Source of the DNA: GCA-002708315 sp963676635
Lineage (GTDB): Bacteria; Bacteroidota; Bacteroidia; Bacteroidales; F082
NCBI GenBank assembly: GCA_963676635.1
Contig: OY781105.1
Location: 1,364,001 to 1,428,000, forward strand
DNA length: 64,000 nucleotides
Direction of reading: 5' to 3'
Of the stretch, positions 36,220 to 45,850 are shown piece by piece. Positions within the stretch are counted from its first letter, which is position 1; every line of letters begins with the position of its first letter. The notes beneath the pieces were generated by a model. It was given only the letters and a program-made list of their open reading frames with translations. It had not been told where the DNA came from and did no database searches. The translations under genes were made by a program, and so were the position numbers.

Positions 36220-37962
36220 ATGATGACAGATATTTTAACTATTGCAGGAAAAGTATTAACCCTTATAGGATCACTGGGATTATTCCTTTACGGCATGAAG
36301 CTAATGAGTGAAGCTCTTCAAAAAGTTGCCGGTGATAAAATGCGACAGATACTTGCTGCCATGACAAACTCCAGAATCAAAGGAGTACTCACAGGCATAC
36401 TGGTAACAACAACGATACAGTCATCATCAGCAACAACAGTAATGATTGTCAGTTTTGTTAATGCCGGATTATTATCCCTTATTGCATCTGTGGGTGTGAT
36501 AATGGGAGCAAATATTGGCACAACAATCACTGCATGGATTATTGCTCTTCTGGGCTTTAAAATAAGTCTTAGCTATTTGTCATTGCCGCTTATTGGATTG
36601 AGTTTACCCTTATTTTTTTCCAAAAGGAGTAACCTTAGATCATGGGGGGAGTTTGTAATAGGATTTGCTATTCTGTTTATGGGTCTTCAATTTCTTAAAG
36701 ATGCTGTTCCTGATATCAGAAGCAATCCTGAGGCACTAAACTTCTTATCATCCTTTACAGATTTAGGAAATATTTCGGTATTCATCTTTGTTATTGTAGG
36801 GACAATACTTACAATATTAATCCAATCGTCGAGTGCTACTATGGCACTAACACTTGTTATGTGTTATAACGGATTAATTTCTTTTGAACTGGCTGCTGCT
36901 ATGGTTCTTGGAGAAAACATCGGCACAACTATCACAGCAAATATCGCAGCAATAGTAGCAAATATATCTGCAAAACGAACTGCTCGTGCACACTTGATTT
37001 TTAATATTTTCGGTGTTGTGTGGATGCTTTCCATCTTTCATCTTTTTCTTAGAGGCATAAATTTCTTTATGCAATCACAACATGGAGTATCATTACTTAA
37101 CACAAACCTCTCTGACGAACAGTTTGAAAGTGTAAAGAATGCTTATCCGGTGGGATTAGCAATATTCCACACAAGTTTTAACATCATTAATACATTAATG
37201 CTTATTGGTTTTGCACCTGTGATAGCAAGAATTGCAACTAAAATGGTTCCCGACAAAGGTGAGGACGATGAAGAGTTCAGATTGAAATATATCAATTCGG
37301 GACTATTCTCAACCAGCGAACTTGCTATTACACAGGCACAAAAAGAGATATTGAGCTTCGGATTACGAATACAGAAGATGTACACTATTTCAGAGGATTT
37401 GTTTAAAGAAAAGAAACCAAAAAAATATTATAAGCTGCTTAAGAAAATTGAAAGGTATGAACAGATAACTGATAATATGGAATATGAAATAGCTGTGTTC
37501 CTTACTAAGGTTTCTGAAGGAGATATCAGTGCAAGCAGTTCAAAGAACATCAGGGCGATGCTGAAAATAATCGATGATATGGAAAGTATTGCAGATTCAA
37601 TATATCAACTCTCAAAAGTAGCTGACAGCCTCAATAATTCGGGCCATAAGCTTAACAAACACCAAAGAACTGCTCTTGCAGGACTTAATTCGCTAGTTAT
37701 AAAAGCATTCGAAGAAATGAATGCTAACCTGAGAAAGGATTTCATTACTGTTGACATATCATTTGCTAAAAAACTTGAAGACAATATTAATAAAAGTAGA
37801 AATGAGCTACGCCAACAACATGTAGAAGATCTGAAACAAGTGAAATATTCACCAAAAATCGGAGCATACTATTCTGACCTTTTCTCTATTTGTGAGAAAA
37901 TTGGCGATTATATCATAAACGTCAGCGAAGCGATTGAGGAATATCAAACAACAAAGATTTAA
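36220..37962 (+). CDS. Na/Pi cotransporter family protein with C-terminal PhoU-like domain
   Basis: A 580-residue inner-membrane transporter of the NptA/PF02690 type. The two inverted half repeats are clear: TTIQSSSATTVMIV with GANIGTTITAW, and ILIQSSSATMALTL with GENIGTTITAN. About 8-9 TM helices lie before residue ~345; the remaining ~230 residues are a helical PhoU-like cytoplasmic domain (KKYYKLLKKIERYEQITDNMEYEI, IDDMESIADSIYQLSKVADSL). It should import inorganic phosphate with sodium. The start is the first ATG at 36220. It has no operon partner; mgsA follows 164 bp later. Confidence 0.93.
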   Translation: MMTDILTIAGKVLTLIGSLGLFLYGMKLMSEALQKVAGDKMRQILAAMTNSRIKGVLTGILVTTTIQSSSATTVMIVSFVNAGLLSLIASVGVIMGANIGTTITAWIIALLGFKISLSYLSLPLIGLSLPLFFSKRSNLRSWGEFVIGFAILFMGLQFLKDAVPDIRSNPEALNFLSSFTDLGNISVFIFVIVGTILTILIQSSSATMALTLVMCYNGLISFELAAAMVLGENIGTTITANIAAIVANISAKRTARAHLIFNIFGVVWMLSIFHLFLRGINFFMQSQHGVSLLNTNLSDEQFESVKNAYPVGLAIFHTSFNIINTLMLIGFAPVIARIATKMVPDKGEDDEEFRLKYINSGLFSTSELAITQAQKEILSFGLRIQKMYTISEDLFKEKKPKKYYKLLKKIERYEQITDNMEYEIAVFLTKVSEGDISASSSKNIRAMLKIIDDMESIADSIYQLSKVADSLNNSGHKLNKHQRTALAGLNSLVIKAFEEMNANLRKDFITVDISFAKKLEDNINKSRNELRQQHVEDLKQVKYSPKIGAYYSDLFSICEKIGDYIINVSEAIEEYQTTKI

Positions 37963-38126
37963 TAAGGAGAAGGTGATGAATGACGAGGGATGAGTGCTAT
38001 CGTTTAAAATAATCATTTTCATAAAATTTTTACAAACGCTCGTATATGTAGCAATCATTTACACATATTTAATGATATCAATGATGATTCTTCATTATAG
38101 AATATTATTTTAGCAAAAAATTAATC

Positions 38127-38570
38127 ATGAAGAAAAAAAGAATAGCTCTCGTAGCACACGACAATCGCAAAGCAGACCTTATAGAATGGGTAAACTACAA
38201 TGAAGCAAAACTAATCGACCATGATTTATTCTGTACAGGTACAACCGGTAAGCTGGTTGAAAAAGCCCTGGGTAGTAAAGCAATGGTAACAAAGCTCAAA
38301 TCCGGGCCTCTGGGTGGCGACCAACAATTGGGTGCGCTTATCTCCAATGAGGAAATCGATCTACTTATCTTCTTCTGGGATCCAATGACTTCACAGCCCC
38401 ATGATGTGGATGTGAAAGCCTTATTAAGATTGTCAGTACTTTACAACATACCAACAGCATGTAACAGATCTACTGCTGATTATATTATTACTTCCGAGCT
38501 TTACAACAGCACAAAATATGTGAGAGCTATTAAGGATTACTCTATGTATATCCATAGGGAGGTTGAGTAG
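38127..38570 (+). CDS. mgsA: Methylglyoxal synthase
   Basis: MgsA eliminates phosphate from dihydroxyacetone phosphate to make methylglyoxal, a glycolytic bypass; known enzymes are strongly inhibited by inorganic phosphate. The 147-residue protein has the family signatures RIALVAHDNRK, HDLFCTGTTGKLVE, KSGPLGGDQQLGALI, FFWDPMTSQPHDVDV and the catalytic-region ACNRSTADYIITS. It lies between genes for two phosphate transporters, which fits a phosphate-linked setting. A composite repeat begins 5 bp after the stop. Confidence 0.97.
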   Translation: MKKKRIALVAHDNRKADLIEWVNYNEAKLIDHDLFCTGTTGKLVEKALGSKAMVTKLKSGPLGGDQQLGALISNEEIDLLIFFWDPMTSQPHDVDVKALLRLSVLYNIPTACNRSTADYIITSELYNSTKYVRAIKDYSMYIHREVE

Positions 38571-38574
38571 AGAC

Positions 38575-39125
38575 TTGAGGGACGAAGGGAAAGAAGAGAC
38601 AAGGAGACAAGGGGACAAAGGGACAAGGGGACAAAGTGAGAAAAACGCTCTGCTCACTATTCACCATCCGCCGGTAGGCGGACACAGTTCACCATTCATC
38701 CGACTGAGTCGGACACGGCCACTATTCACCAAAAAAAGGGACAAGGGTAATCTAATTACAAACACAAATACCAAATAATAAAGAATAATCAATAGACAAA
38801 TATCAAATTACAAACAATAATCAATTATCAAAAATCAAGCAACCAGATGACAATTCAGGAGTGTGGGGTTTTGAGATTTGGATTTTGATGATTGAGATTT
38901 GTTTGTTGTTTGGTGCTTGATAATTGGAATTTTAAGGGACAAGGGACGAGAGACAAGGGACAAGGGGACAAAGGGACAAGGGGACAAGGTGACAAAGTGA
39001 CAAGGGGACAAGGTGACAAAGGGACAAGGGGACAAAGTGAGAAAAACGCTCTGCTCACTATTCACCATCCGCCGGTAGGCAGACACAGTTCACCATTCAC
39101 TATTCACCATTCACCATTCACCATA
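38575..39125. repeat. Composite intergenic repeat R2 (two copies in tandem)
   Basis: The mgsA-prolyl oligopeptidase gap carries the same modules as R1 in inverse orientation. GGGACAAAG octamers (38580-38640) lead into GAGAAAAACGCTCTGCTCAC, heptamers with both palindromic cassettes (38668-38735), the A/T block, the inverse of the AATTCCAATTATC block (38920s), a second octamer run (38935-39020), and a second CTCTGCTCAC module (39048) with only one cassette (39069-39090). Apparent frames in this region reflect periodic repeats. Confidence 0.85.
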
Positions 39126-39242
39126 AAACTCATAACCGACTGTTTGTTTATAAATCATTCCAAATGTTTATTGGAAATTTGCTTTTTATAAATAACCTCG
39201 TTATTTTTACTGACAATTTTTTTCGCAACCATAAAAAAGATA

Positions 39243-41381
39243 ATGAGTATGAAAACAAGAAATTTATTACTATTAACAATTGGCATTATGATTATGACAC
39301 AACAATGTCAGCCACCCAAAGAGAAAATCAAATATCCACAAGCAAGAAAAACAGATACTGTTGATGTGTACTTCGGACACCAGGTTGCTGATCCGTATCG
39401 CTGGCTTGAAGATGACAACTCAGAAGAAACTGCCCAATGGGTAGATGCTGAAAACAAGATAACCAATGCTTATCTTGACAAAATACCGTTCAGACCTGCT
39501 CTTAAGGAACGTCTGACTGAAATATGGAACTATCCTAAATATGGTGTGCCTTTCAAAAAAGGTGACAATTATTTCTTTTTCAAGAATAATGGAATACAAA
39601 ACCAAAGTGTGATGTATATTCAAAAGGATCTCGACTCTGAGGCTAAAGTCCTGCTTGACCCTAACAAGCTTTCTGATGATGGTACTGTAGCTCTGGCTTC
39701 CATTGGTATATCCAAAAACGGTAAATACATGGGATATGGTATCGCACGTGGGGGTAGCGACTGGAACGAGATTTACGTAATGGATATCGAAACCGGTGAA
39801 ACTCTCAAAGATCATATCAAGTGGGTTAAATTCTCAGGAATCAGCTGGAAGGGCGATGGATTCTTCTACTCTGCTTATGATGAACCTAAAGAAGGTGATG
39901 AACTTAAAGGTCAGAACCGATTCCATAAGGTGTATTACCACAAACTGGGTAACGACCAGAGTAGCGATATGCTTATCTATGAAAATAAAGATTTCCCTTT
40001 ACGCAACTACTATGTATATACTACTGATGATGAAAAGTTCCTTATGCTTTCAGAAACAGAAAGTACCAGCGGCAATGCTCTCTCTGCTGCAAAACTGGAT
40101 AATCTGAAGAAAATAAAATTCAACAAGATTGCTGAAGGCTTTGACAACGACTACCGCATTATTGACAATATTGGAGATGACCTGCTTATGGTGACTAACT
40201 TTGAAGCACCAAATCAAAAGCTTGTCATTACTAAATACAACAACAGTGATTCAGGCAAATGGAAAACTATAATTCCTGAAAAAGAAAATGTGCTACAGGG
40301 GGCTTCGCTGGTAGGTGATATGCTGCTTGCCAGATATATCCAGGATGCCAGCAGCAAAGCGTTCTTCTATAAACCTGATGGTACTTTTGTACGTGAATTC
40401 GAAATGCCTGCCATTGGTACTTTATCAGGATTCAGTGGCGAAAAAGGAGAAAATACTGCCTTCTACGGCTTTACTTCTTTTACATTCCCTAGCAGTGTGT
40501 ATAGATACAATATCAAAGACAACACATCGGAGATAATGCATTCATCGGAGGTTGATTTCAATCCTGATGAGTACGTAACAGATCAGGTATTCTACGAAAG
40601 TAAAGACGGCACAAAAGTGCCTATGTTTATTGTACATAAGAAAGGTATCCAAATGGATGGCAATAACCCAACTATATTATATGGTTATGGTGGGTTTAAT
40701 ATCAGTCTTACTCCAAGCTTCAGCGTGGCACGACTTCCTTTCCTTGAACAGGGAGGCATCTACGTAATGGCTAACCTGCGCGGTGGCGGTGAATACGGAG
40801 AGAAATGGCATGAGGCGGGTACGCTTATGCAGAAACAGAATGTATTCGATGATTTTATCTATGCAGCCAAATACCTTATTAATAACAAATATACATCATC
40901 AGATAAGCTGGCTATTATCGGAGGCTCCAATGGCGGGCTGCTTGTGGGAGCATGTTTAGTACAACAGCCACAACTCTTTAAAGTTGCCATACCTATCGTT
41001 GGTGTTCTTGACATGCTTCGCTATCATAATTTTACCATTGGATGGGCATGGGCTACAGACTACGGCCGTAGCGACGACAGCGAAGAGATGTTCAACTACC
41101 TTTATGCATACTCACCACTACACAATATTAAAAAAGGTGTTAACTATCCGGCTACAATGGCTATAACAGCAGATCATGACGACCGTGTTGTGCCTGCTCA
41201 TACATTCAAGTTTATGGCTACACTACAGGAAAATGATGGTGGCGAGAATCCGGTTCTGGTAAGAATAGAAACAAAAGCTGGTCATGGTGCCGGTAAACCT
41301 ACCGATAAACAAATCAGTGAATCGGCAGACATGTATAGCTTTATTATGTACAATCTGGGTATGAAACCTGTATTTAACTAA
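39243..41381 (+). CDS. Prolyl oligopeptidase family serine peptidase, lipoprotein (S9A)
   Basis: A 712-residue S9 peptidase that cleaves after proline in short peptides. The N-terminus is a lipoprotein signal with Cys22 (MTQQC), so a periplasmic or outer-membrane location is likely. The start of the mature part (DPYRWLEDDNSEE) and the propeller (DWNEIYVMDIETGE, SWKGDGFFYSAYD) are typical. The catalytic domain shows GGSNGGLLVGA (Ser562), the DHDDRVVP segment and GHGAGKPT (His681). Length and order match prolyl endopeptidases. It lies between phosphate-transport genes with no obvious operon partner. Confidence 0.95.
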   Translation: MSMKTRNLLLLTIGIMIMTQQCQPPKEKIKYPQARKTDTVDVYFGHQVADPYRWLEDDNSEETAQWVDAENKITNAYLDKIPFRPALKERLTEIWNYPKYGVPFKKGDNYFFFKNNGIQNQSVMYIQKDLDSEAKVLLDPNKLSDDGTVALASIGISKNGKYMGYGIARGGSDWNEIYVMDIETGETLKDHIKWVKFSGISWKGDGFFYSAYDEPKEGDELKGQNRFHKVYYHKLGNDQSSDMLIYENKDFPLRNYYVYTTDDEKFLMLSETESTSGNALSAAKLDNLKKIKFNKIAEGFDNDYRIIDNIGDDLLMVTNFEAPNQKLVITKYNNSDSGKWKTIIPEKENVLQGASLVGDMLLARYIQDASSKAFFYKPDGTFVREFEMPAIGTLSGFSGEKGENTAFYGFTSFTFPSSVYRYNIKDNTSEIMHSSEVDFNPDEYVTDQVFYESKDGTKVPMFIVHKKGIQMDGNNPTILYGYGGFNISLTPSFSVARLPFLEQGGIYVMANLRGGGEYGEKWHEAGTLMQKQNVFDDFIYAAKYLINNKYTSSDKLAIIGGSNGGLLVGACLVQQPQLFKVAIPIVGVLDMLRYHNFTIGWAWATDYGRSDDSEEMFNYLYAYSPLHNIKKGVNYPATMAITADHDDRVVPAHTFKFMATLQENDGGENPVLVRIETKAGHGAGKPTDKQISESADMYSFIMYNLGMKPVFN

Positions 41382-41523
41382 AGCCAAACAAAGTAAACAA
41401 TTTGATGAGCTACAACCATTTACAAGCAGAAGTTGATATAAACTTAACAATTTCTTAATATTAACTTGGCCGCAAAGCTTCTATTTTTTAGTAGCCTTGC
41501 AGCCATTTTTTAACGTGAGTGAT

Positions 41524-43761
41524 ATGGAAATAGTTTATCTAGTAATTGTAATTCTGCTGTTCTTTCTGGCAGCATCCGATCTTATTGTAGGCGTTAGTAA
41601 TGACGCCGTTAACTTCCTTAATTCAGCAGTAGGGTCAAAAGTATCATCATTCAGAGTAATCATGCTTGTAGCAGCGGTTGGTATACTCGTTGGTGCAGTA
41701 TTTTCAAGTGGTATGATGGAAGTAGCCCGAAAAGGGATATTCAATCCGGGTGAATTTTATTTCAGTGAGATTATGTTAATCTTTCTGGCCGTAATGGTTA
41801 CTGATGTAATCCTACTTGATGCTTACAACACATGGGGATTGCCAACATCAACAACAGTGTCAATTGTTTTCGAGTTACTGGGAGCTGCAGTGGGTATAGC
41901 ATCCATAAAGGTAATGATGAGTGATGGTGGCATGAACGTAAGCCAGTTTATAAACTCATCAAAGTCGCTGGCAATTATCTCTGGTATACTTGTTTCTGTT
42001 GCCATTGCTTTTACTGTAGGAGCAATAATACAATACCTGGTGCGCATCGCTTTTTCGTTCAATTTTAAGAAAAGGATGAAGTACATAGGTGCCATTTGGG
42101 GAGGTATCGCATTCACTGCGCTAACTTATTTTATCCTCATAAAAGGAGCCAAAGGCGCATCATTTATGTCGGACGATGTAAAAGAATGGATCAATCTAAA
42201 CAGTGTTATAATAATGATATACAGCTTCCTTGGCTGGACTGTCCTACTACAATTTCTGTATTGGTTATTTAAGATAAATATCCTCAAGATTATCGTACTT
42301 GTAGGTACATTCTCACTGGCTATGGCATTTGCCGGCAACGACCTTGTAAACTTTATCGGTGTGCCTATAGCAGGATTCAACTCATGGGAGATATACAGTA
42401 ATGCCCAGGGAGCATCAGCCGATTCATTTTTAATGTCGGCAATGGCGGGCAAGGTAAAAACACCTGTACTGTTTCTTGTGGGGGCTGGTATTATAATGGT
42501 TATAACTCTTTATACTTCAAGAAAAGCCAAAAGCGTACTTAAAACTTCCATCGACTTAAGCCGTCAGGATGAAGGTGAAGAAAGATTCAATCCTACCCGT
42601 TTCTCAAAAATACTGGTAAGGGGTTCCATTCAACTCTCCAAAGGTCTTAGTACTATCACACCAAGACCGTTAGCCGCTGCAATTGAAAGACAGTTTGAGC
42701 CGTATGAAGATGATAAAAAAGATCCTAATCCTCCTGCTTTCGACCTTATCCGCGCTTCTGTTAACCTTACTGTAGCATCAGTGCTCATCGCGTTTGGTAC
42801 TTCATTAAAGCTGCCTCTTTCTACTACATATGTTACTTTTATGGTAGCTATGGGTACTGCTCTTGCTGATAATGCATGGGGACGTGAAAGTGCTGTATAT
42901 AGAATAACCGGTGTAATTTCAGTTATCGGTGGATGGTTCCTTACGGCCTTCAGTGCTTTTGTAATGGCTTTTATTATGTCATACGTGTTTTACTTCGGCG
43001 GTATTTATACCATTGGTATTATGACTTTAGTAGTTATTTATATTGTTTACCGCTCACATCGTATTCATAAAAAACATTCTGATGATGCCAACAAGGAAAT
43101 CGATAGTATAAACTCTATTAATAAGACTAATATTGGTACCAAAACCGTTGTTACTATCACTGAAAATCTGAAGAAAGTAATAAATGCTTACACCAGAACT
43201 ATTGACAGTATCGAGAAAGAAGATGTTAAGAAGCTGAAAAAGATTAATAAGGAGATTGAAACTATCACCTCTAAAACAAAGTATCTTAAGGATCATATTA
43301 ACGTTATTGTTGAAAAGCTGCGTGAGGATTCAGAGGATACATCATATTACTTTGTTCAGGTTCTCGACTTTATGCGTGAAATTATGCACTCTATCAATTA
43401 TATCTCAGGCCCTGCTTATGAGCATGTGGATAATAACCACAAACCTCTTATTCCTGTACAGATAGAAGAGCTTAAGGTAGTCAACAAAGATCTCAAGGCT
43501 ATTTTTGACATGATCACCAATGGTATTGAAACCAACAACTTTAGTAAGCAGGATGAAATTAAAGATAAGCTTAATAATTTCACACATCTTATTGAAAAGT
43601 GTAATAAAAATCAGATTAAGAGAATTAAAAATGGTGAGGTTGGCACTAAAAACAGTATGCTGTTCCTTAATATTCTCAATGAATCAAAACATCTGGGATT
43701 ACATGCTAACAATCTTTATAAATCGCAACGCGACTTTGCAAATGACGATCCGGTAATCTGA
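41524..43761 (+). CDS. PiT family inorganic phosphate transporter with C-terminal PhoU-like region
   Basis: A 745-residue transporter. ATG 41524 is preferred over a TTG 27 bp upstream. PiT signatures: SDLIVGVSNDAVNFLNSAVGSK near the N-terminus and FAGNDLVNFIGVPIAG in the second repeat, together with LPTSTTVSIVFELLGAA and LPLSTTYVTFMVAMGTALAD. About 11-12 TM helices extend to residue ~515. The last ~230 residues are charged and helical, resembling the PhoU-like tail of long bacterial PiT proteins. It overlaps the next gene by one base. It is the second phosphate transporter in the region. Confidence 0.93.
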   Translation: MEIVYLVIVILLFFLAASDLIVGVSNDAVNFLNSAVGSKVSSFRVIMLVAAVGILVGAVFSSGMMEVARKGIFNPGEFYFSEIMLIFLAVMVTDVILLDAYNTWGLPTSTTVSIVFELLGAAVGIASIKVMMSDGGMNVSQFINSSKSLAIISGILVSVAIAFTVGAIIQYLVRIAFSFNFKKRMKYIGAIWGGIAFTALTYFILIKGAKGASFMSDDVKEWINLNSVIIMIYSFLGWTVLLQFLYWLFKINILKIIVLVGTFSLAMAFAGNDLVNFIGVPIAGFNSWEIYSNAQGASADSFLMSAMAGKVKTPVLFLVGAGIIMVITLYTSRKAKSVLKTSIDLSRQDEGEERFNPTRFSKILVRGSIQLSKGLSTITPRPLAAAIERQFEPYEDDKKDPNPPAFDLIRASVNLTVASVLIAFGTSLKLPLSTTYVTFMVAMGTALADNAWGRESAVYRITGVISVIGGWFLTAFSAFVMAFIMSYVFYFGGIYTIGIMTLVVIYIVYRSHRIHKKHSDDANKEIDSINSINKTNIGTKTVVTITENLKKVINAYTRTIDSIEKEDVKKLKKINKEIETITSKTKYLKDHINVIVEKLREDSEDTSYYFVQVLDFMREIMHSINYISGPAYEHVDNNHKPLIPVQIEELKVVNKDLKAIFDMITNGIETNNFSKQDEIKDKLNNFTHLIEKCNKNQIKRIKNGEVGTKNSMLFLNILNESKHLGLHANNLYKSQRDFANDDPVI

Positions 43762-44219
43762 TGTTTAATAACATAACCATAATAAGTGGAGGGCAGTCGG
43801 GCGTTGACCGGGCTGCCCTTGACTTTGCCATGGAAAATAATATCCCCTGCAGTGGATGGTGCCCTGCCGGACGTATAGCAGAAGATGGTATTATACATGA
43901 TAAATACCCTTTGCGGGAAACAAGTTCCTCTGATTATTCGGTAAGAACTCAAAAGAATATCGATGATAGTGATGGGACTGTGGTTATTATTAACAATACC
44001 ATTGATACCGGAACACAACTCACAATCGATTATGCAAAAAGCAACAACAAACCTTTACTAATTATTGATCTTGCAAAACCAAAACCTAATACTTCCCTGC
44101 AAAACTGGCTCTTTCAAAATAACATCCTTACTCTAAATATTGCAGGACCACGTGAAAGTTCTTCATCCGGGATTTATAAACTGGCTTTTGAATTTCTATT
44201 ATTACTCTCAGGTACCTGA
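43761..44219 (+). CDS. Putative molybdenum carrier / SLOG-like nucleotide-binding protein
   Basis: A 152-residue Rossmann-like protein beginning ITIISGGQSGVDRAALDFA, with GWCPAGRIAEDG and ADGTVVIINN-type strands (SDGTVVIINNTIDTGTQ), the pattern of the putative molybdenum carrier family (PF12694) related to SLOG/YpsA/LOG-like folds. The 'carrier' name derives from one algal homolog; its actual ligand here is unknown. Its ATG overlaps the PiT stop (TGATG), so it is translationally coupled. A role in nucleotide or oxyanion binding linked to the transporter is conjecture. Confidence 0.85.
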   Translation: MFNNITIISGGQSGVDRAALDFAMENNIPCSGWCPAGRIAEDGIIHDKYPLRETSSSDYSVRTQKNIDDSDGTVVIINNTIDTGTQLTIDYAKSNNKPLLIIDLAKPKPNTSLQNWLFQNNILTLNIAGPRESSSSGIYKLAFEFLLLLSGT

Positions 44220-44238
44220 TACATTGTATTACCACAGA

Positions 44239-45120
44239 CTAAAGTTCAGATTTAGTATAAGCAAAAACAAACCTATCCTTACCAAAGATATCCTCCATCA
44301 CTTCAACCTTCTCAAACAATCCTGATTTCTGGTACATATCCCTCACTTCATCACCTTTGTTTTCATTAATTTCCAGATATATACGTCCACCGGGCTTAAG
44401 GGCTCCTTTCGAAAAGTCCAGTATTGCACTATAATACTTCAGAGCTTCCTTATCGCTTACAAATAAAGCAATATGAGGCTCATAGTCAATAACATTTGAA
44501 TGCATCCTGAGCTTATCAGCAAACGTTACATAGGGAGGATTGCTTACAATAATATCAAACTTATCCTGAAAATCAATCTGCTGTTCAGTATTAAGAATAT
44601 CATACTCAACAAAAGTCACTCTCTGATTGTTGCCAGCTGCATTTTTACCAGCAATCTTAATAGCATCAGTGCTCACATCCAAAGCTGTTACATCAGCATT
44701 ATCAAGGCCAGCAGCCAAAGCAATGGCAATACACCCGCTTCCCGTGCCTATATCAAGCACCTTCATTCGGGCAGCCTTTTCTCTTCTTATTATCATATCC
44801 ACCATGTACTCCGTCTCTGGTCGTGGTATTAAAACATCAGGATTTACTTCCAGTATCACATCCATAAACTCAACCCTTCCGGTGATGTATTGTACGGGCT
44901 CATTTTTATGCAAACGCTTTACTGCCATATGCAGACTGAGTATCTCCGATTCCGATAATCTTGCTTCCGGATTTAAAGCCAGACCGTTTCGGTCGTAGCC
45001 AAAATAATGCTCTATCAATATCGTAAGCAGCTGGTCAGCCTCCTTATGGCCGTATTTCTCTGTAAGATCATCGGTATATTTTCTTTTCAGATACCTGAGA
45101 TTGTTATTCCGGATATTCAT
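44239..45120 (-). CDS. prmC: Peptide chain release factor N5-glutamine methyltransferase
   Basis: PrmC methylates the GGQ glutamine of release factors RF1 and RF2. The 293 residues contain the N-terminal helical domain (LNPEARLSESEILSL, EPVQYITGRVEFM), the substrate-loop VLIPRPETE, the SAM motif VLDIGTGSGCIAIALA and the catalytic SNPPYV. The C-terminus has KPGGRIYLEINENKG. The 3' end converges with the molybdenum-carrier-like gene, and octamer repeats lie before the start. Confidence 0.96.
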   Translation of the reverse strand: MNIRNNNLRYLKRKYTDDLTEKYGHKEADQLLTILIEHYFGYDRNGLALNPEARLSESEILSLHMAVKRLHKNEPVQYITGRVEFMDVILEVNPDVLIPRPETEYMVDMIIRREKAARMKVLDIGTGSGCIAIALAAGLDNADVTALDVSTDAIKIAGKNAAGNNQRVTFVEYDILNTEQQIDFQDKFDIIVSNPPYVTFADKLRMHSNVIDYEPHIALFVSDKEALKYYSAILDFSKGALKPGGRIYLEINENKGDEVRDMYQKSGLFEKVEVMEDIFGKDRFVFAYTKSEL

Positions 45121-45141
45121 GGGGCAAAGATAGGAAAATGA

Positions 45142-45205
45142 GTGACGGAGTGACGAAGTGACGAAGTGACGGAGTGACGGAGTGACGGAGTGACTTTGTG
45201 ACTTT
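45142..45205. repeat. Octamer array GTGACNNN x8
   Basis: Eight consecutive 8-bp units begin GTGAC: six of GTGACGGA or GTGACGAA and two of GTGACTTT. On the other strand the units read NNNGTCAC, the same frame as the TTTGTCAC/CTTGTCAC units in the composite repeats R1-R4. It lies in the short divergent gap between prmC and the THEP1-like gene. Confidence 0.9.
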
Positions 45206-45226
45206 TTACAAATTCAAATAACAGAC

Positions 45227-45234
45227 TATATTTG
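45227..45234 (+). promoter_or_regulatory. Candidate -7 box for the THEP1-like gene
   Basis: TATATTTG is an exact TAnnTTTG match located 13 bp before the ATG at 45248. The nearest TTTG upstream is 28 bp away, too far for a normal -33 element, so support is partial. The octamer array lies immediately upstream. Confidence 0.4.
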
Positions 45235-45247
45235 CAGAAACTTATAT

Positions 45248-45763
45248 ATGTCGAACAAGGTAATTATTATTTCGGGGGATAAAGGTACGGGCAAGACTAC
45301 CACGCTGGATAATATTGCCAAAGAGCTGATATCAAAAGGCACAGACGCTTCGGGATTTACAGCCCCTGCTATTATTACCAACGGCAATCGCGATTCATAC
45401 AACATCAAAAATATTAAAACCGGCACTACCATAATGCTGTGCACAAGCCGTGAGATACCAGGTTATCAAAAAATAAAATCCTTCTGGTTTAACCCTGAAG
45501 CAATAAAATACGGCAGCAATATCCTCCTCAATTCAACCAACAATATCATTATTATCGATGAAATTGGCCCTATGGAGCTCCAAAAACAGGTATGGCACTC
45601 CGCTTTCGCTGAATTGTTACAAAAAAAGTACATACAGCTGATTATTTCAGTAAGAACCTCATTAATAAGTACTATCATCAGCAATTACTCAATAAAAAAT
45701 TATTCAGTATTTACAGCAGGCGATAGAATTTCAACTATTTTGGATGAATTATCATCAATCTGA
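45248..45763 (+). CDS. THEP1-like nucleoside-triphosphatase
   Basis: A 171-residue P-loop NTPase: Walker A GDKGTGKTTT at residues ~10-19 and a Walker B/THEP1 hallmark IIIIDEIGPMEL around residues 98-109. These match the NTPase_1 (PF03266) family, which hydrolyses nucleoside triphosphates and has unclear cellular function. The protein is a little shorter than typical. The next gene, a histidine kinase, starts 87 bp later in the same direction; no functional connection is evident. Confidence 0.8.
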   Translation: MSNKVIIISGDKGTGKTTTLDNIAKELISKGTDASGFTAPAIITNGNRDSYNIKNIKTGTTIMLCTSREIPGYQKIKSFWFNPEAIKYGSNILLNSTNNIIIIDEIGPMELQKQVWHSAFAELLQKKYIQLIISVRTSLISTIISNYSIKNYSVFTAGDRISTILDELSSI

Positions 45764-45850
45764 TAGTTATTAAAGTACATTTTCTTATTTTTGATACAAT
45801 TAACATCATCTTAATTTACGATTTATAAAATCGACTAACTTATATTTAAA

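Noticed and set aside
38563..39191. Several short frames rich in GDKGTRGQ or LSPCPLV repeats
   Set aside because: Octamer repeats are open in many frames; there is no start context or protein-like composition.
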